Assembly (NCBI RefSeq): GCF_040448685.1 | Contig: NZ_CP159290.1 | Coordinates: 2,604,001 to 2,668,000, forward strand | Origin: Cellulosimicrobium sp. ES-005 | Lineage (GTDB): Bacteria > Actinomycetota > Actinomycetes > Actinomycetales > Cellulomonadaceae | Reading direction: 5' to 3' | DNA: 64,000 nt | In this document: one piece after another, positions 53,370 to 61,628 of the stretch | Numbering within the stretch: position 1 is the stretch's first letter | Layout of the letters: each line of letters starts with the position of its first letter | Notes under the pieces: model-generated | The model's input: the letters and a program-made list of their open reading frames with translations, nothing else | The model's database searches: none | Told to the model about the DNA's origin: nothing | Translations under genes and position numbers: made by a program

Positions 53370-53388
53370 GTAGGGTTGCCTCACCTTA
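53370..53388. promoter_or_regulatory. DtxR/IdeR-type iron box
   Basis: On the complement strand TAAGGTGAGGCAACCCTAC matches the 19-bp DtxR/IdeR consensus (TTAGGTTAGSCTAACCTAA) at 14 positions, with the conserved core GG..AGGC..C.CT. It sits in front of the siderophore-binding protein gene, where such boxes are expected. Confidence 0.75.
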
Positions 53389-53436
53389 CCTTCGTGCGGA
53401 CACAGGACGGGACGTGACGCTGGTTACGATCGCTGC

Positions 53437-54639
53437 ATGTCCGGGCCCGTGTTCGCCGGCGCCGTCGCCGGTCTCGTCGTGGGCGTGCTGCTCACCCTCG
53501 GGCTCGTGCTCGCGTGGCGGCTCGCGCGCGGGTCGCGCGAGCTCGGGAGCGACTCGGACCGCGCGACGTTCCGCACCCTGCACCTCGCGTCGCGTGCCGC
53601 GACGCACCTGCGGGGCGGGCTCGACGGCGACGACGTCGGGCGCGCGGCCCGCTCGCTGCGCCAGCTCCTCGGCGCGGACGCGCTCGCCGTCGTCACGGCC
53701 GAGGGCGCGGTCGCGCTCGACGGCAGCACGACGCTGGAGCCCGACGCGCGCCGGGTCGCCGAGCGGGTGCTCGCCACCGGTCGGCGGCACGTCGAGAGCC
53801 GGGACCACAAGGACGGCGACGAGGCGGGCGGCGACGTCGCGGACGCCGTCGGGGCGCCGGTCGTGACGGGCGGGCGCGTCGCGGGCGTCGTCGTCGCGTT
53901 CGCGGGCACGGTGCGCCCGCCGCTCGTGCGCGCGACGGGCGAGGTCGCGCAGTGGTGCTCGGCGCAGCTCGAGCTCGGCGAGCTCGAGGCCTCGCGCACC
54001 GCGCTCGCACAGGCCGAGCTGCGCGCGCTGCGCGCCCAGATCAGCCCCCACTTCGTCTACAACGCGCTCGGCGCCATCGCGTCGTTCATCAGCACGGACC
54101 CGGAACGGGCGCGCGACCTCGTGCTCGACTTCGCCGACTTCACGCGCTACTCGTTCCGCGGCCGCGGCGACTTCACGACCCTCGCCGACGAGCTGCGCTC
54201 CATCCACTCCTACGTCGAGCTGGAACGGGCCCGGTTCGGCGAGCGCCTCGCCGTGACCCTGCAGATCGCGCCCGAGTCCCTCACGGCCGTCATCCCCTTC
54301 CTGTCGGTGCAGCCGCTCGTCGAGAACGCGGTCCGGCACGGCCTCGAACCCCAGGAGCGGGGCGGGACGATCGTCATCACCGCGCGCGACGAGGGCACCC
54401 AGACGGAGATCACGGTGGAGGACGACGGCGTCGGCATGGACCCGGCCGTCGTGCGCGAGCTCCTCACGTCGCGCGGGAGCGAGCACGTGGGCCTGCGCAA
54501 CGTCGACCGGCGCGTGCGCCAGCTCTACGGCGACGACCACGCGCTCGACATCGAGACCGCCCCCGGCTCCGGCACGCTCGTGCGCCTGCGCGTGCCCCGC
54601 TCCCAGCCCCTGCACGAGACGGAGGTGAGCGTGCCGTGA
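53437..54639 (+). CDS. LytS/BtsS-type sensor histidine kinase
   Basis: 400-aa kinase. One N-terminal helix (residues 5-28, VFAGAVAGLVVGVLLTLGLV), a GAF-like domain ~45-175, and the His_kinase domain with QISPHFVYNALGAIASFI (phospho-His in SPHF). ATPase motifs: VQPLVENAVRHGLEP, VEDDGVGMD, HVGLRNVDRRVRQLYG. LytS/BtsS-class kinases work with LytTR regulators and sense small carboxylates such as pyruvate, or cell envelope state. Only one membrane helix is present, so the signal may be intracellular through GAF. TACGAT (53425-53430) is 6 nt before ATG 53437: leaderless. Four-gene operon joined by GTGA overlaps. Confidence 0.93.
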   Translation: MSGPVFAGAVAGLVVGVLLTLGLVLAWRLARGSRELGSDSDRATFRTLHLASRAATHLRGGLDGDDVGRAARSLRQLLGADALAVVTAEGAVALDGSTTLEPDARRVAERVLATGRRHVESRDHKDGDEAGGDVADAVGAPVVTGGRVAGVVVAFAGTVRPPLVRATGEVAQWCSAQLELGELEASRTALAQAELRALRAQISPHFVYNALGAIASFISTDPERARDLVLDFADFTRYSFRGRGDFTTLADELRSIHSYVELERARFGERLAVTLQIAPESLTAVIPFLSVQPLVENAVRHGLEPQERGGTIVITARDEGTQTEITVEDDGVGMDPAVVRELLTSRGSEHVGLRNVDRRVRQLYGDDHALDIETAPGSGTLVRLRVPRSQPLHETEVSVP

Positions 54640-55505
54640 CCGGCACCGACCCGGCCCCCGGCCCGGCGCCCCAGGACCCGGCCGCCGTCGGGCTGGACGT
54701 GCTCGTCGCCGACGACGAGCGGCCCGTGCTCGACGAGCTCGTCGCCCTGCTGCGGCGCGACCCGCGCGTGCGGACCGTGCTCGGCGTCGCGACCGGGTCG
54801 GAGGCGCTGCGCGAGCTCTCCTCGCGCACGGTCGACGCGGCGTTCCTCGACATCCACATGCCCGGGCTGACCGGCCTCGACCTGGCTCGCGCGCTCTCGC
54901 GGTTCGCCGACCGCCCCGCGGTCGTGTTCGTCACCGCGGACGAGGCCCGCGCGCTCGAGGCGTTCGACGTCGAGGCCGTCGACTACGTGCTCAAGCCCGT
55001 GCGCCGCGAGCGCCTGACGCGCGCCGTCGACCGGGTCGTGGAGCGCGTCGCGGACCGCGCCGGGCGAGGTGTCAGGGCCGGCGGCGTGCCCGACGGCGCA
55101 GGGTCGCCGCCCGCGAGCGCCGCCCCTCCCGCCGCGCCGGCCGCCCCGCCGCGCGAGGCCCCGGAGGACGAGACGCTCGTCGTGACGGTCGGGACGACGA
55201 CGCGCCTCGTCCGCCGCAGCGCGGTGCGGTGGGTCCAGGCGCAGGGCGACTACTCGCGCCTCGTCACGGACACCGAGCAGTTCCTCGTGCGCGAGCCGCT
55301 GTCCGACCTCGAGGAGCGGTGGGCGCCCGCCGGGTTCCTGCGCGTCCACCGGTCGTACCTCGTGGACCGGGCCGCCGTGACCGCGGCGCGGTTCGGCGGG
55401 GCGCAGCCCGCGCTCGTCGTGGCGGGGCACGAGGTGCCGGTGAGCCGCCGCATGGTCCCGGCCGTGCGGGAGGCGCTGCTCGGTCCCCACCGGGGCCCGT
55501 CGTGA
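54636..55505 (+). CDS. LytTR-family response regulator
   Basis: 289-aa regulator. Receiver ~18-140: LDVLVADDERPVLDELVALL, phospho-acceptor in AAFLDIHMPGLTG, AVVFVTADE, VDYVLKPVRRERL. An Ala/Pro linker (~150-185) is longer than usual. LytTR DNA-binding domain ~190-285: RRSAVRWVQAQGDYSRLVTD, FLVREPLSDLEERW, FLRVHRSYLVD. LytTR proteins bind paired direct repeats upstream of their targets. GTG 54636 overlaps the kinase stop. The two downstream transporter genes are the obvious targets, with cstA 6 kb upstream another possible one. Confidence 0.94.
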   Translation: MTGTDPAPGPAPQDPAAVGLDVLVADDERPVLDELVALLRRDPRVRTVLGVATGSEALRELSSRTVDAAFLDIHMPGLTGLDLARALSRFADRPAVVFVTADEARALEAFDVEAVDYVLKPVRRERLTRAVDRVVERVADRAGRGVRAGGVPDGAGSPPASAAPPAAPAAPPREAPEDETLVVTVGTTTRLVRRSAVRWVQAQGDYSRLVTDTEQFLVREPLSDLEERWAPAGFLRVHRSYLVDRAAVTAARFGGAQPALVVAGHEVPVSRRMVPAVREALLGPHRGPS

Positions 55506-56059
55506 GCGGCCCGGACCCCTCGTCGGCCCCGCCCCCGCCCGACGACGGACGCGCTCCCGGTCGAGAGCCGCACCCCGGGGTGCATCCCCCGGCCCGGAGT
55601 GCGGCGCCCGACGGGCGTCGACCCGAGCGCGTGCGCGTCCGGTCGACCGATCCCCCGGCCGGCGTCGCGTCGGGCGGACCGTCGTCGGGCACACTCACGG
55701 TGTCCCCGCGTCGCCCCGAGGAGCCGGACGACGCCGCCGCGCACTACACGCGCGGCCTCGTCCGGGCGCAGCTCCGGCTCGGGCTCGCGTGCGTCGTCTC
55801 GTTCCTCGCGGTCGTCGCGCTGCTCACGGTGACGATGAGCGCGGTGCCCGCGCTGGACGCGGTGGCGGTCGCCGGCGTCCCGCTCCCGTGGCTCGTGCAC
55901 GCGTACGGCTTCTACCCCGTGATCGTCGCGTTCGCCGTCGTGTTCGCCGTCGGGGCGGCGCGCAACGAGCGGCGGTACCGCGCGCTCGCGGAGGGATCGG
56001 GCGGGTCCGCCGAGGCCGGCCCGGACGAGGCAGGACCCGACGAGGCGGGCGCCGCGTGA
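55502..56059 (+). CDS. DUF485-like small membrane subunit of symporter
   Basis: 185-aa protein. Residues 1-80 are disordered (Pro/Gly/Arg-rich, PPPPDDGRAPGREPHPG). The DUF485-like core follows: RGLVRAQLRLGLACVVSFLA, VVALLTVTMSAVP, PWLVHAYGFYPVIVAFAVVF (two helices), then a short Gly/Glu-rich tail. DUF485 proteins are the small partners of acetate/solute:sodium symporters (YjcH with ActP in E. coli). GTG 55502 overlaps the regulator stop, and its own stop overlaps the symporter start. Confidence 0.85.
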   Translation: MSGPDPSSAPPPPDDGRAPGREPHPGVHPPARSAAPDGRRPERVRVRSTDPPAGVASGGPSSGTLTVSPRRPEEPDDAAAHYTRGLVRAQLRLGLACVVSFLAVVALLTVTMSAVPALDAVAVAGVPLPWLVHAYGFYPVIVAFAVVFAVGAARNERRYRALAEGSGGSAEAGPDEAGPDEAGAA

Positions 56060-57579
56060 GCGCGCTGCCCCTCGTCGCGATCGGGCTGCTGCTGCTCGCG
56101 ACCGGCCTCATCGGGTTCTACGGCCTGCGCATCTCGCGCACCACGAGCGACTTCTTCGTCGCCTCGCGCACGGTGCGGCCGGTGTGGAACGCGTCGGCGA
56201 TCAGCGGCGAGTACCTGTCCGCGGGCACGTTCCTCGGCCTCTCGGGGCTCGTGCTGCTCTCGGGCGCCGAGGCGTTCTGGTTCCCCGTCGGGTACGCGGC
56301 CGGCTACCTGCTCGTCCTGCTGTTCGTCGCGGGCCCGCTGCGCCGCAGCGGCGCCTACACGATCCCCGACTTCGTCCACGCCCGGCTCGACTCCGTCGTC
56401 GCGCGCCGCGTCACGAGCGTGCTCGTGCTCGTCATCGGGTGGCTGTACGTGGTGCCGCAGCTCCATGGCGCGGCGCTCGTCATCACGAGCGTCGCGCCCG
56501 TCCCGCCGTGGGTCGGGTCGGTGGGGATCGCGGTCGTCGTGAGCGCGGTCGTCGCGGCGGGCGGCATGCGCTCCATCACGTTCGTCCAGGCGTTCCAGTT
56601 CTGGGTCAAGCTCACGGCGCTCGCGCTGCCCCTCGTGTTCGTGCTCATGGCGCTGGGCGGGGCGTTCGAGCCCGGCGGCGCCACCGTCGTCTTCGACCCC
56701 GCGGCGGTCTTCCCCCACGACGCCGGTCCCGGCGGCCTCGACGCCTACGCGACGGTGTCTCTGCTGCTCGCGCTCCTGCTCGGCACGACCGGCCTGCCGC
56801 ACGTCCTCGTGCGCTTCTACACGTCGCCCGACGGCGGCTCGGCCCGCCGCACGACCGTCGTCGTGCTCGTCATGATCAGCGTGTTCTACATGGTGTCGAG
56901 CACGCTCGGGCTCGTGGCGCGGGTCGTCGCGCCCGACCTCGCGGCGCCCGGCGTCGCCGACACCGTCGTGCTCACGCTGCCGACCCGCCTCGTCCCCGGC
57001 CTCGGGGGCGAGCTCCTCGCCGCGCTCGTCGTGGCCGGGGCCTTCGCGGCGTTCCTCGGCACGTCGTCCGGGCTCGTCGTGGCGCTCGCGGGCGTCGTGA
57101 GCCAGGACCTGTTCGGCGGGACCGTGCGGTCGTTCCGGTGGTCCGCGGTCGTGTGCACGCTCATCCCGCTCGCGTTCGCGCTCGTCACCATCCCGCAGGG
57201 GCTCGTGACGAGCGTCGGGACGGTGTTCGTGTTCGCCGCCTCCGCGCTGTCGCCCGTGATCCTGCTCGGCGTGTGGTGGCGCCGCCTCACCGCGCGCGGC
57301 GCGGTGGCGGGGATGATCGTGGGGTCCGTCCTGTGCGCGACGGCGCTGCTCGCCTCGTCCGCGCTCGTCGCCGCGGGCTACGGGACGGTCTCGTCAGGCG
57401 CGACGGCGGACGGCGTCCCCGGCGTCGTGCGCGCGCTGCTCGCCCAGCCCGCGGCCTGGACCATCCCGCTCGCGACCGCGACCGTCGTCGTCGTGTCGCT
57501 GCTCGACCGGCACGGCCCGCCGCTACGCACCGACCGGTTCCTGCAGCGCCTGCACGTGCGGGAGCGCCGCCGGCCGTGA
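56056..57579 (+). CDS. Sodium:solute symporter, ActP/MctC-like monocarboxylate transporter
   Basis: 507-aa, ~13-helix SSS-family symporter. Motifs: TTSDFFVASRTVRPVWNASA, ISGEYLSAGTFLGLSG (acetate permease hallmark), YTIPDFVHARLDSVVARRVT, GGMRSITFVQAFQFWVKLTA, TTGLPHVLVRFYTSPD and FLGTSSGLVVALAGVVSQDL. Best compared with acetate/propionate/pyruvate carriers such as ActP and MctC. Last gene of the LytS-LytTR-DUF485 operon; GTG 56056 overlaps the DUF485 stop. Transporter placed under a carboxylate-type sensor suggests substrate-induced uptake. Confidence 0.93.
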   Translation: MSALPLVAIGLLLLATGLIGFYGLRISRTTSDFFVASRTVRPVWNASAISGEYLSAGTFLGLSGLVLLSGAEAFWFPVGYAAGYLLVLLFVAGPLRRSGAYTIPDFVHARLDSVVARRVTSVLVLVIGWLYVVPQLHGAALVITSVAPVPPWVGSVGIAVVVSAVVAAGGMRSITFVQAFQFWVKLTALALPLVFVLMALGGAFEPGGATVVFDPAAVFPHDAGPGGLDAYATVSLLLALLLGTTGLPHVLVRFYTSPDGGSARRTTVVVLVMISVFYMVSSTLGLVARVVAPDLAAPGVADTVVLTLPTRLVPGLGGELLAALVVAGAFAAFLGTSSGLVVALAGVVSQDLFGGTVRSFRWSAVVCTLIPLAFALVTIPQGLVTSVGTVFVFAASALSPVILLGVWWRRLTARGAVAGMIVGSVLCATALLASSALVAAGYGTVSSGATADGVPGVVRALLAQPAAWTIPLATATVVVVSLLDRHGPPLRTDRFLQRLHVRERRRP

Positions 57580-57635
57580 CCCCCGGCAGACAGGCAGGGT
57601 GAGGACGCGAGCACCGGAACACGTAGAAGGGCCGG

Positions 57636-57699
57636 GAATCTGTAGCGTGGAGGGCATGAAATTTGTAGCGTAAGAGTCCTGAAATCTGTAGCGTAGGAG
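57636..57699 (+). repeat. Three 23-bp tandem iterons upstream of ATPase gene
   Basis: Consensus GAAATCTGTAGCGTAGGAG with cores TGTAGCGT at 57641, 57664 and 57687, exactly 23 bp apart. The stretch is AT-richer than its surroundings. The last unit ends about 70 bp before the ATPase start. Each core contains TAGCGT, which is also a good -10 hexamer, so the repeats may be tandem promoters, binding sites or both. Confidence 0.85.
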
Positions 57700-57765
57700 G
57701 CCGACGAGCCTCCTGGTCGGTTCTCTACCGGGGCCGGGAGCACGCGAGCACCAGGGAGCCGATCA

Positions 57766-59034
57766 GTGATGGACTACCGCAGGCGCGTCATCGACGACGT
57801 GCTCGACGAGCTGGTCGCAGAGCTGCCGACGATCGAGCTCCACGGGCCGAAAGGCGTGGGGAAGACAGCCACCGCGCAACAACGCGCCCGCACGGTGATG
57901 CGCCTGGACGATCCTCGCGAACGTGAGTTGTTCGCCAGCGACCCGGCACGAATCCGCGCCGTAGAGCACCCGCTGCTCGTGGACGAGTGGCAGCGGGTCC
58001 CGGAGTCGTGGGACGTGGTTCGACGAGCGGTCGACGACGGCATCGGGACCTACCTGCTGACCGGCAGCTCCGTCCCCCTCGAAGCACCCGTCCACTCCGG
58101 GGCAGGCCGGTTCGTCACGTTTCGCATGCGTCCCATGAGCCTCCTGGAGCGAGGGTTTGCAGAACCCACCGTCAGCCTCGGCGACCTGCTGGACGGGTCT
58201 CGGCCCGAGATCACCGGGTCGTCGAGACGCGGCACACGTGACTACGTCGACGAGATCGTGCGTTCCGGGTTCCCGGACATCCACGCCCTCGCGCCGCGAG
58301 CCCGTCGGCACCGGCTCGAGGGATACGTGGACCTGATCGTCACGAGGGCGTTCCCCGAGCAAGGACTCGTCGTGCGTCGCCCGGGCGTCCTGCGCGCGTG
58401 GCTCACGGCCTATGCAGCCGCGACGTCGACGACTGCGACCTACCAACGGATCCTTGACGCCGCCACACCCGGCCTCTCCGAGAAGCCCGCTCGGAGCACC
58501 GTGACCGCGTACCGCGACGTGCTTGAACAGCTCTGGATGCTCGATCCCGTCGAAGCGTGGCTCCCAGGCAGGAATCACCTCACCCGGCTCGCGCGCGGAC
58601 CCAAGCACCAGCTCGCGGACCCCGGTCTCGCCGCTCATCTGCTCGGTGCAGACCAGTCCGCGCTTCTCGGGGGCAGCGACGGCCCGGTCCCCAACCTGCG
58701 CGACGGGACCTTGCTCGGATCGCTGTTCGAGCACCTCGTCACTCTGGACGTCCAGGTCTATGCCGAACGGTCCGAAGCACGGGTACGTCACCTCCGGACG
58801 GCTGACGGCGCGCACGAGGTCGACATCATCGTCGAGCGTCCGGACGGCCGGGTCCTGGCGATCGAGGTCAAGCTCGCGACCACGGTCACCGACCACGACG
58901 TCCGGCACCTCGCATGGCTCCGCGACAGGATCGGCGCCGACCTCCTCGACGCGGCCGTCGTCACGCCCGGGCCCCACGCCTATCGGCGGCGGGACGGGAT
59001 CGCCGTCGTACCGGCCGCGCTGCTGGGTCCTTGA
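57766..59034 (+). CDS. AAA_14/DUF4143 ATPase
   Basis: 422-aa ATP-binding protein of the DUF4143 group. N-terminal P-loop domain (1-165): Walker A HGPKGVGKTATA near residue 27, Walker B HPLLVDEWQRVPESWDVVRR, sensor YLLTGSSVPLE, then FRMRPMSLLERGF. The C-terminal DUF4143 domain (~225-420) ends with a PD-(D/E)xK-like nuclease-fold stretch AHEVDIIVERPDGRVLAIEV with K following. These proteins are widespread, often acquired and mostly uncharacterised. Its base and codon use looks slightly less GC-extreme than its neighbours, suggesting transfer. GTG 57766 or ATG 57769 both suit GGGAG at 57754-57758. Iterons lie upstream. Confidence 0.9.
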   Translation: MMDYRRRVIDDVLDELVAELPTIELHGPKGVGKTATAQQRARTVMRLDDPRERELFASDPARIRAVEHPLLVDEWQRVPESWDVVRRAVDDGIGTYLLTGSSVPLEAPVHSGAGRFVTFRMRPMSLLERGFAEPTVSLGDLLDGSRPEITGSSRRGTRDYVDEIVRSGFPDIHALAPRARRHRLEGYVDLIVTRAFPEQGLVVRRPGVLRAWLTAYAAATSTTATYQRILDAATPGLSEKPARSTVTAYRDVLEQLWMLDPVEAWLPGRNHLTRLARGPKHQLADPGLAAHLLGADQSALLGGSDGPVPNLRDGTLLGSLFEHLVTLDVQVYAERSEARVRHLRTADGAHEVDIIVERPDGRVLAIEVKLATTVTDHDVRHLAWLRDRIGADLLDAAVVTPGPHAYRRRDGIAVVPAALLGP

Positions 59035-59170
59035 CCGTCACGATCGGTGACCTGGCGGGGGGGCGACGACCACGGCCCCCGACCTCGGCCTCGCGTGACG
59101 CCCGTCACGGCAGGAGCCAAGCGCCGTCTGAACACGTGACGGGGTGGGCCCGCACGTGGGAGGACGGGAC

Positions 59171-59692
59171 ATGGAACTGGCACGCTCGACGACGGCTGCG
59201 CTCCCGACGATCTGGGGGTACGCCACGCTCACCACGACGCGCCACCGAGCGCTGCCGTGCGCCACCACCCAGCGGGTGGACACCGTGCTGGCGCCCGTGC
59301 TCACGCCCGACGAGCTGGAGGACCTGCACGATCGTCTCGACGCCCGGCCTCGCAGGTGGTGGGGCCGTACCCCACTGCTCCTCGGCGCGAGCCGCTCGGC
59401 ACGCCATGCCCTCTCGCACGCGATCGACGTCCGGACGACGACCGTGCTGCAGTGCCCACCGGACCACCCCGGTCACGGCTCTCCGGTGGCCCGCCTCCTG
59501 CGAACCATGGTCGTCGTGGAGGCCGCCCCGCTCACCGTGACGGGCGAGGCCCTCGCGCGCGAGCTGCTCTGGGCGGGCCTGTGTGCCGCACGCGTGGGCG
59601 AGACGGACAGCGTCCTCAGGGCCGCCGGTGCACTCCGCGGGCTGACCGCGGCGAACCGGCCGGACCTGCGCAGCCTCGCGGAGGACTCGTGA
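59171..59692 (+). CDS. Hypothetical protein
   Basis: 173-aa soluble protein of unknown family. It has a Thr-rich first third (IWGYATLTTTRHRALPCATT), an Arg/Trp-rich patch (DARPRRWWGRTPLLLGASRS) and a helical C-terminal half (GEALARELLWAGLCAARVGE). No motif recognised. ATG 59171 has GGGAGGACGGGAC upstream, a good ribosome site. It starts 136 bp after the DUF4143 ATPase gene and 132 bp before the next small gene, on the same strand. Confidence 0.6.
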   Translation: MELARSTTAALPTIWGYATLTTTRHRALPCATTQRVDTVLAPVLTPDELEDLHDRLDARPRRWWGRTPLLLGASRSARHALSHAIDVRTTTVLQCPPDHPGHGSPVARLLRTMVVVEAAPLTVTGEALARELLWAGLCAARVGETDSVLRAAGALRGLTAANRPDLRSLAEDS

Positions 59693-59824
59693 AGCCCTGC
59701 TCGGGCCGGTTCGGCCGTGTTCGCCCGATCTCATCCCACTCATCACCCTCGTCCGACCGGTCGCAACGAGCGCGGGCGACGTCTGATGTGGAGCGGGGGG
59801 TCGACCGGAGAGAGGCGGACGGGC

Positions 59825-60214
59825 GTGGATGACTTCGTGCACGAGATCGGGGCGTACGTGAACCGGGTGGAGCGCCTGCACTGGCGGCGTACCGGCCTGT
59901 TCAGCAGGACGGTCGTCGACGCTATCGTGCCGCTGTGCCAGGCCTACGCGGCCGGAGCGGACGCGGCCCTTCTCTACCTGGCCGTGCAGGACCTGTGCGC
60001 GACGCTCCGCGCGCTCGGCGTCCCACCGGGCTGCCGGGCGCGCGCTGCGGCGGCAGTGGCCGACGACCTCGATCTCGCACTGCTCGCGTGGCTTCCCCAG
60101 CCCGATCTCGGGGTACGAGACCCGCTGCTCGCGCGAGCCTTCCGCTCGGCCGAGCCGCTCGACCGAGACGACCTCGACCCCGTGCCCGCCACGGCCGTAG
60201 GAGCCGCCGCATGA
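59825..60214 (+). CDS. Small hypothetical protein coupled to BldC-like gene
   Basis: 129-aa mostly helical protein: VDDFVHEIGAYVNRVERLHW, RRTGLFSRTVVDAIVPLCQA, YLAVQDLCATLRALGVPPG, and an acidic C-terminus. No family recognised. GTG 59825 is chosen for GGAGAGAGG about 8 nt upstream; an in-frame ATG at 59786 lacks a site. Its stop overlaps the ATG of the BldC-like gene (ATGA, 60211-60214), so the two proteins are made together. Confidence 0.62.
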   Translation: MDDFVHEIGAYVNRVERLHWRRTGLFSRTVVDAIVPLCQAYAAGADAALLYLAVQDLCATLRALGVPPGCRARAAAAVADDLDLALLAWLPQPDLGVRDPLLARAFRSAEPLDRDDLDPVPATAVGAAA

Positions 60215-60450
60215 TCGCACGACGACGCGCGGCCGCGGGCCGCGACGAGGGCGAACGGCCGTCACTGCTCACCCCGGCCGAGGTGGCGGCTCTCTTCCGG
60301 GTCGACCCAAAGACCGTCACCCGCTGGGCCCAGGCGGGCAAGATCACGTCCGTCCGGACGCTCGGTGGCCACCGACGCTTCGACGCCGACGAGATCGAGC
60401 GCCTGATCGAATCCGCACGCACCGGCCGGACGAGCGAGACACCGTCGTGA
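60211..60450 (+). CDS. bldC: BldC-like MerR-type DNA-binding protein
   Basis: 79-aa small winged-helix protein. The core SLLTPAEVAALFRVDPKTVT, RWAQAGKITSVRTLGGHRRF, DADEIERLIES corresponds closely to Streptomyces BldC, which binds direct repeats cooperatively and controls development. There is no effector domain. ATG 60211 overlaps the preceding gene and its TGA overlaps a 32-codon membrane peptide gene (GTGA). Placement in such a compact run differs from the usual stand-alone bldC, so it may be a paralog with a local role. A more divergent relative is encoded at 63.5 kb. Confidence 0.88.
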   Translation: MIARRRAAAGRDEGERPSLLTPAEVAALFRVDPKTVTRWAQAGKITSVRTLGGHRRFDADEIERLIESARTGRTSETPS

Positions 60451-60545
60451 CGGGATCGCGACTCGGCACATGGCTCGCAGCCGCCGTCTGCGCGGCGGGT
60501 CTCTGCTGCGTCGCGGCCTCCCTGCTGCTCGCGCTGGGCAGCTGA
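60447..60545 (+). CDS. 32-aa single-span membrane peptide
   Basis: Tiny protein consisting of RLGTWLAAAVCAAGLCCVAA plus SLLLALGS: essentially one hydrophobic helix with three cysteines. GTG 60447 overlaps the BldC-like stop as GTGA, the same coupling used throughout this genome, and a terminator follows 9 bp after its stop, which supports it as the last gene of the unit. Function unknown. Confidence 0.5.
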   Translation: MTGSRLGTWLAAAVCAAGLCCVAASLLLALGS

Positions 60546-60554
60546 AGAAGCTCA

Positions 60555-60572
60555 GAGGCCCTGCGGGGCCTC
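60555..60572 (+). terminator. Hairpin terminator after small-gene operon
   Basis: GAGGCCC (60555-60561), loop TGCG, GGGCCTC (60566-60572); an outer AAGCT/AGCTT pairing extends the stem weakly. It ends the 59.8-60.5 kb run. Confidence 0.75.
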
Positions 60573-60794
60573 CCCAGCTTCACGGACGGCCGCGAGATGC
60601 GCGTCCGTCCCACCGCGCCCTGTCCGCGGGTTCGAGCGACGCCCGGTGGCTCCCTGCGTGACGGGGGCGCGGCACGCTACCGACAAGCTTCACCTGCCAG
60701 TTCACCCACGGTGGTCCGCCATGACCGTCCGCTTCACCAGTCTGTCTTCACAGAGAGGCACGCCTCGGGGGCCTCTGCGGACGAGGAGCAGACC

Positions 60795-61628
60795 ATGACG
60801 CATCCCACGCTGTGGGACCAGCTCGAGGAGATGGCCGCCGGGAGTCCGCTCCCCCCACCCCCTCCGCACCATCGTCGCGCCGCCACCGGACCGGGCTCCG
60901 GGCGTGGTGCGGTGTCGTCGGTCGTGGGTGTTCTCGGGGAGCTGCTCATCACGCTCGGGATCGTGCTGGGCCTGTACGTGGTGTGGCAGCTGTGGTGGAC
61001 GGACGTGCAGGCGGACCGGGTGCAGGCGCAGGTGTTGGAGGAGATGGGTGCGCCCACGCCGGACGCGGGCGACGTCGCGACGACCGTCCGGCGGGACGAG
61101 CCTCCGGTCATGGAGGCGCTGGCGCTGGGCGAGGTGTGGGGCACGCTGTACGTGCCGCGGTGGGACGGGAAGATGATGCCGATCGCGGAGGGGACGGACA
61201 AGCGGACGATCCTCGACCAGGGCCAGGCGGGCCACTACGCGGAGACGGTCATGCCGGGCGACGTCGGGAACTTCTCCCTCGCGGGCCACCGGCAGACGTA
61301 CGGCAAGATCTTCCACGACGTGGAGGAGCTGCAGGTCGGCGACCCGATCGTCGTGGAGGCCGGTGGGATCTGGTACGTGTACCGGGTGGACCACCTGCAG
61401 GCGGTCAAGCCTGACCAGGTGGAGGCCGTGGCGCCCGTCCCGTGGCAGCCCGGCGTCGAGCCGACGGAGCGGTACCTCACCCTGACGACGTGCCACCCGA
61501 TCGGGCTGAACTCGCTCGTGGCACGGTTCATCGTCAACGCGAAGCTGGACTACTGGATGCCGGTCGAGGACGGCACGCCGCCGGACCTGGTCGGCCAGAC
61601 GGCTCCTGCCGCTGAAGGGAGCGCGTGA
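60795..61628 (+). CDS. Class E sortase
   Basis: 277-aa membrane transpeptidase that links LAxTG proteins to the cell wall. A Pro/His-rich cytosolic start, one helix ~45-68 (VVGVLGELLITLGIVLGLYV), then the sortase domain: GTLYVPRWDGKMMPIAEGTD, FSLAGHRQTYGKIFHDVEEL with His165, ERYLTLTTCHPIGLNS with catalytic Cys233 (TLTTC), and Arg244 in VARFIVNAKL. TLTTCHP and the length are class E features. The LATTG surface protein at 44.6-47.3 kb is a possible substrate. GAGGAGCAGACC precedes ATG 60795. Overlaps the next gene by 1 bp. Confidence 0.94.
   Translation: MTHPTLWDQLEEMAAGSPLPPPPPHHRRAATGPGSGRGAVSSVVGVLGELLITLGIVLGLYVVWQLWWTDVQADRVQAQVLEEMGAPTPDAGDVATTVRRDEPPVMEALALGEVWGTLYVPRWDGKMMPIAEGTDKRTILDQGQAGHYAETVMPGDVGNFSLAGHRQTYGKIFHDVEELQVGDPIVVEAGGIWYVYRVDHLQAVKPDQVEAVAPVPWQPGVEPTERYLTLTTCHPIGLNSLVARFIVNAKLDYWMPVEDGTPPDLVGQTAPAAEGSA

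Noticed and set aside
57636-57699. Plasmid or element replication origin based on iterons
   Set aside because: No replication initiator or partition genes nearby and no A+T-rich unwinding region; the DUF4143 ATPase is not a Rep protein.
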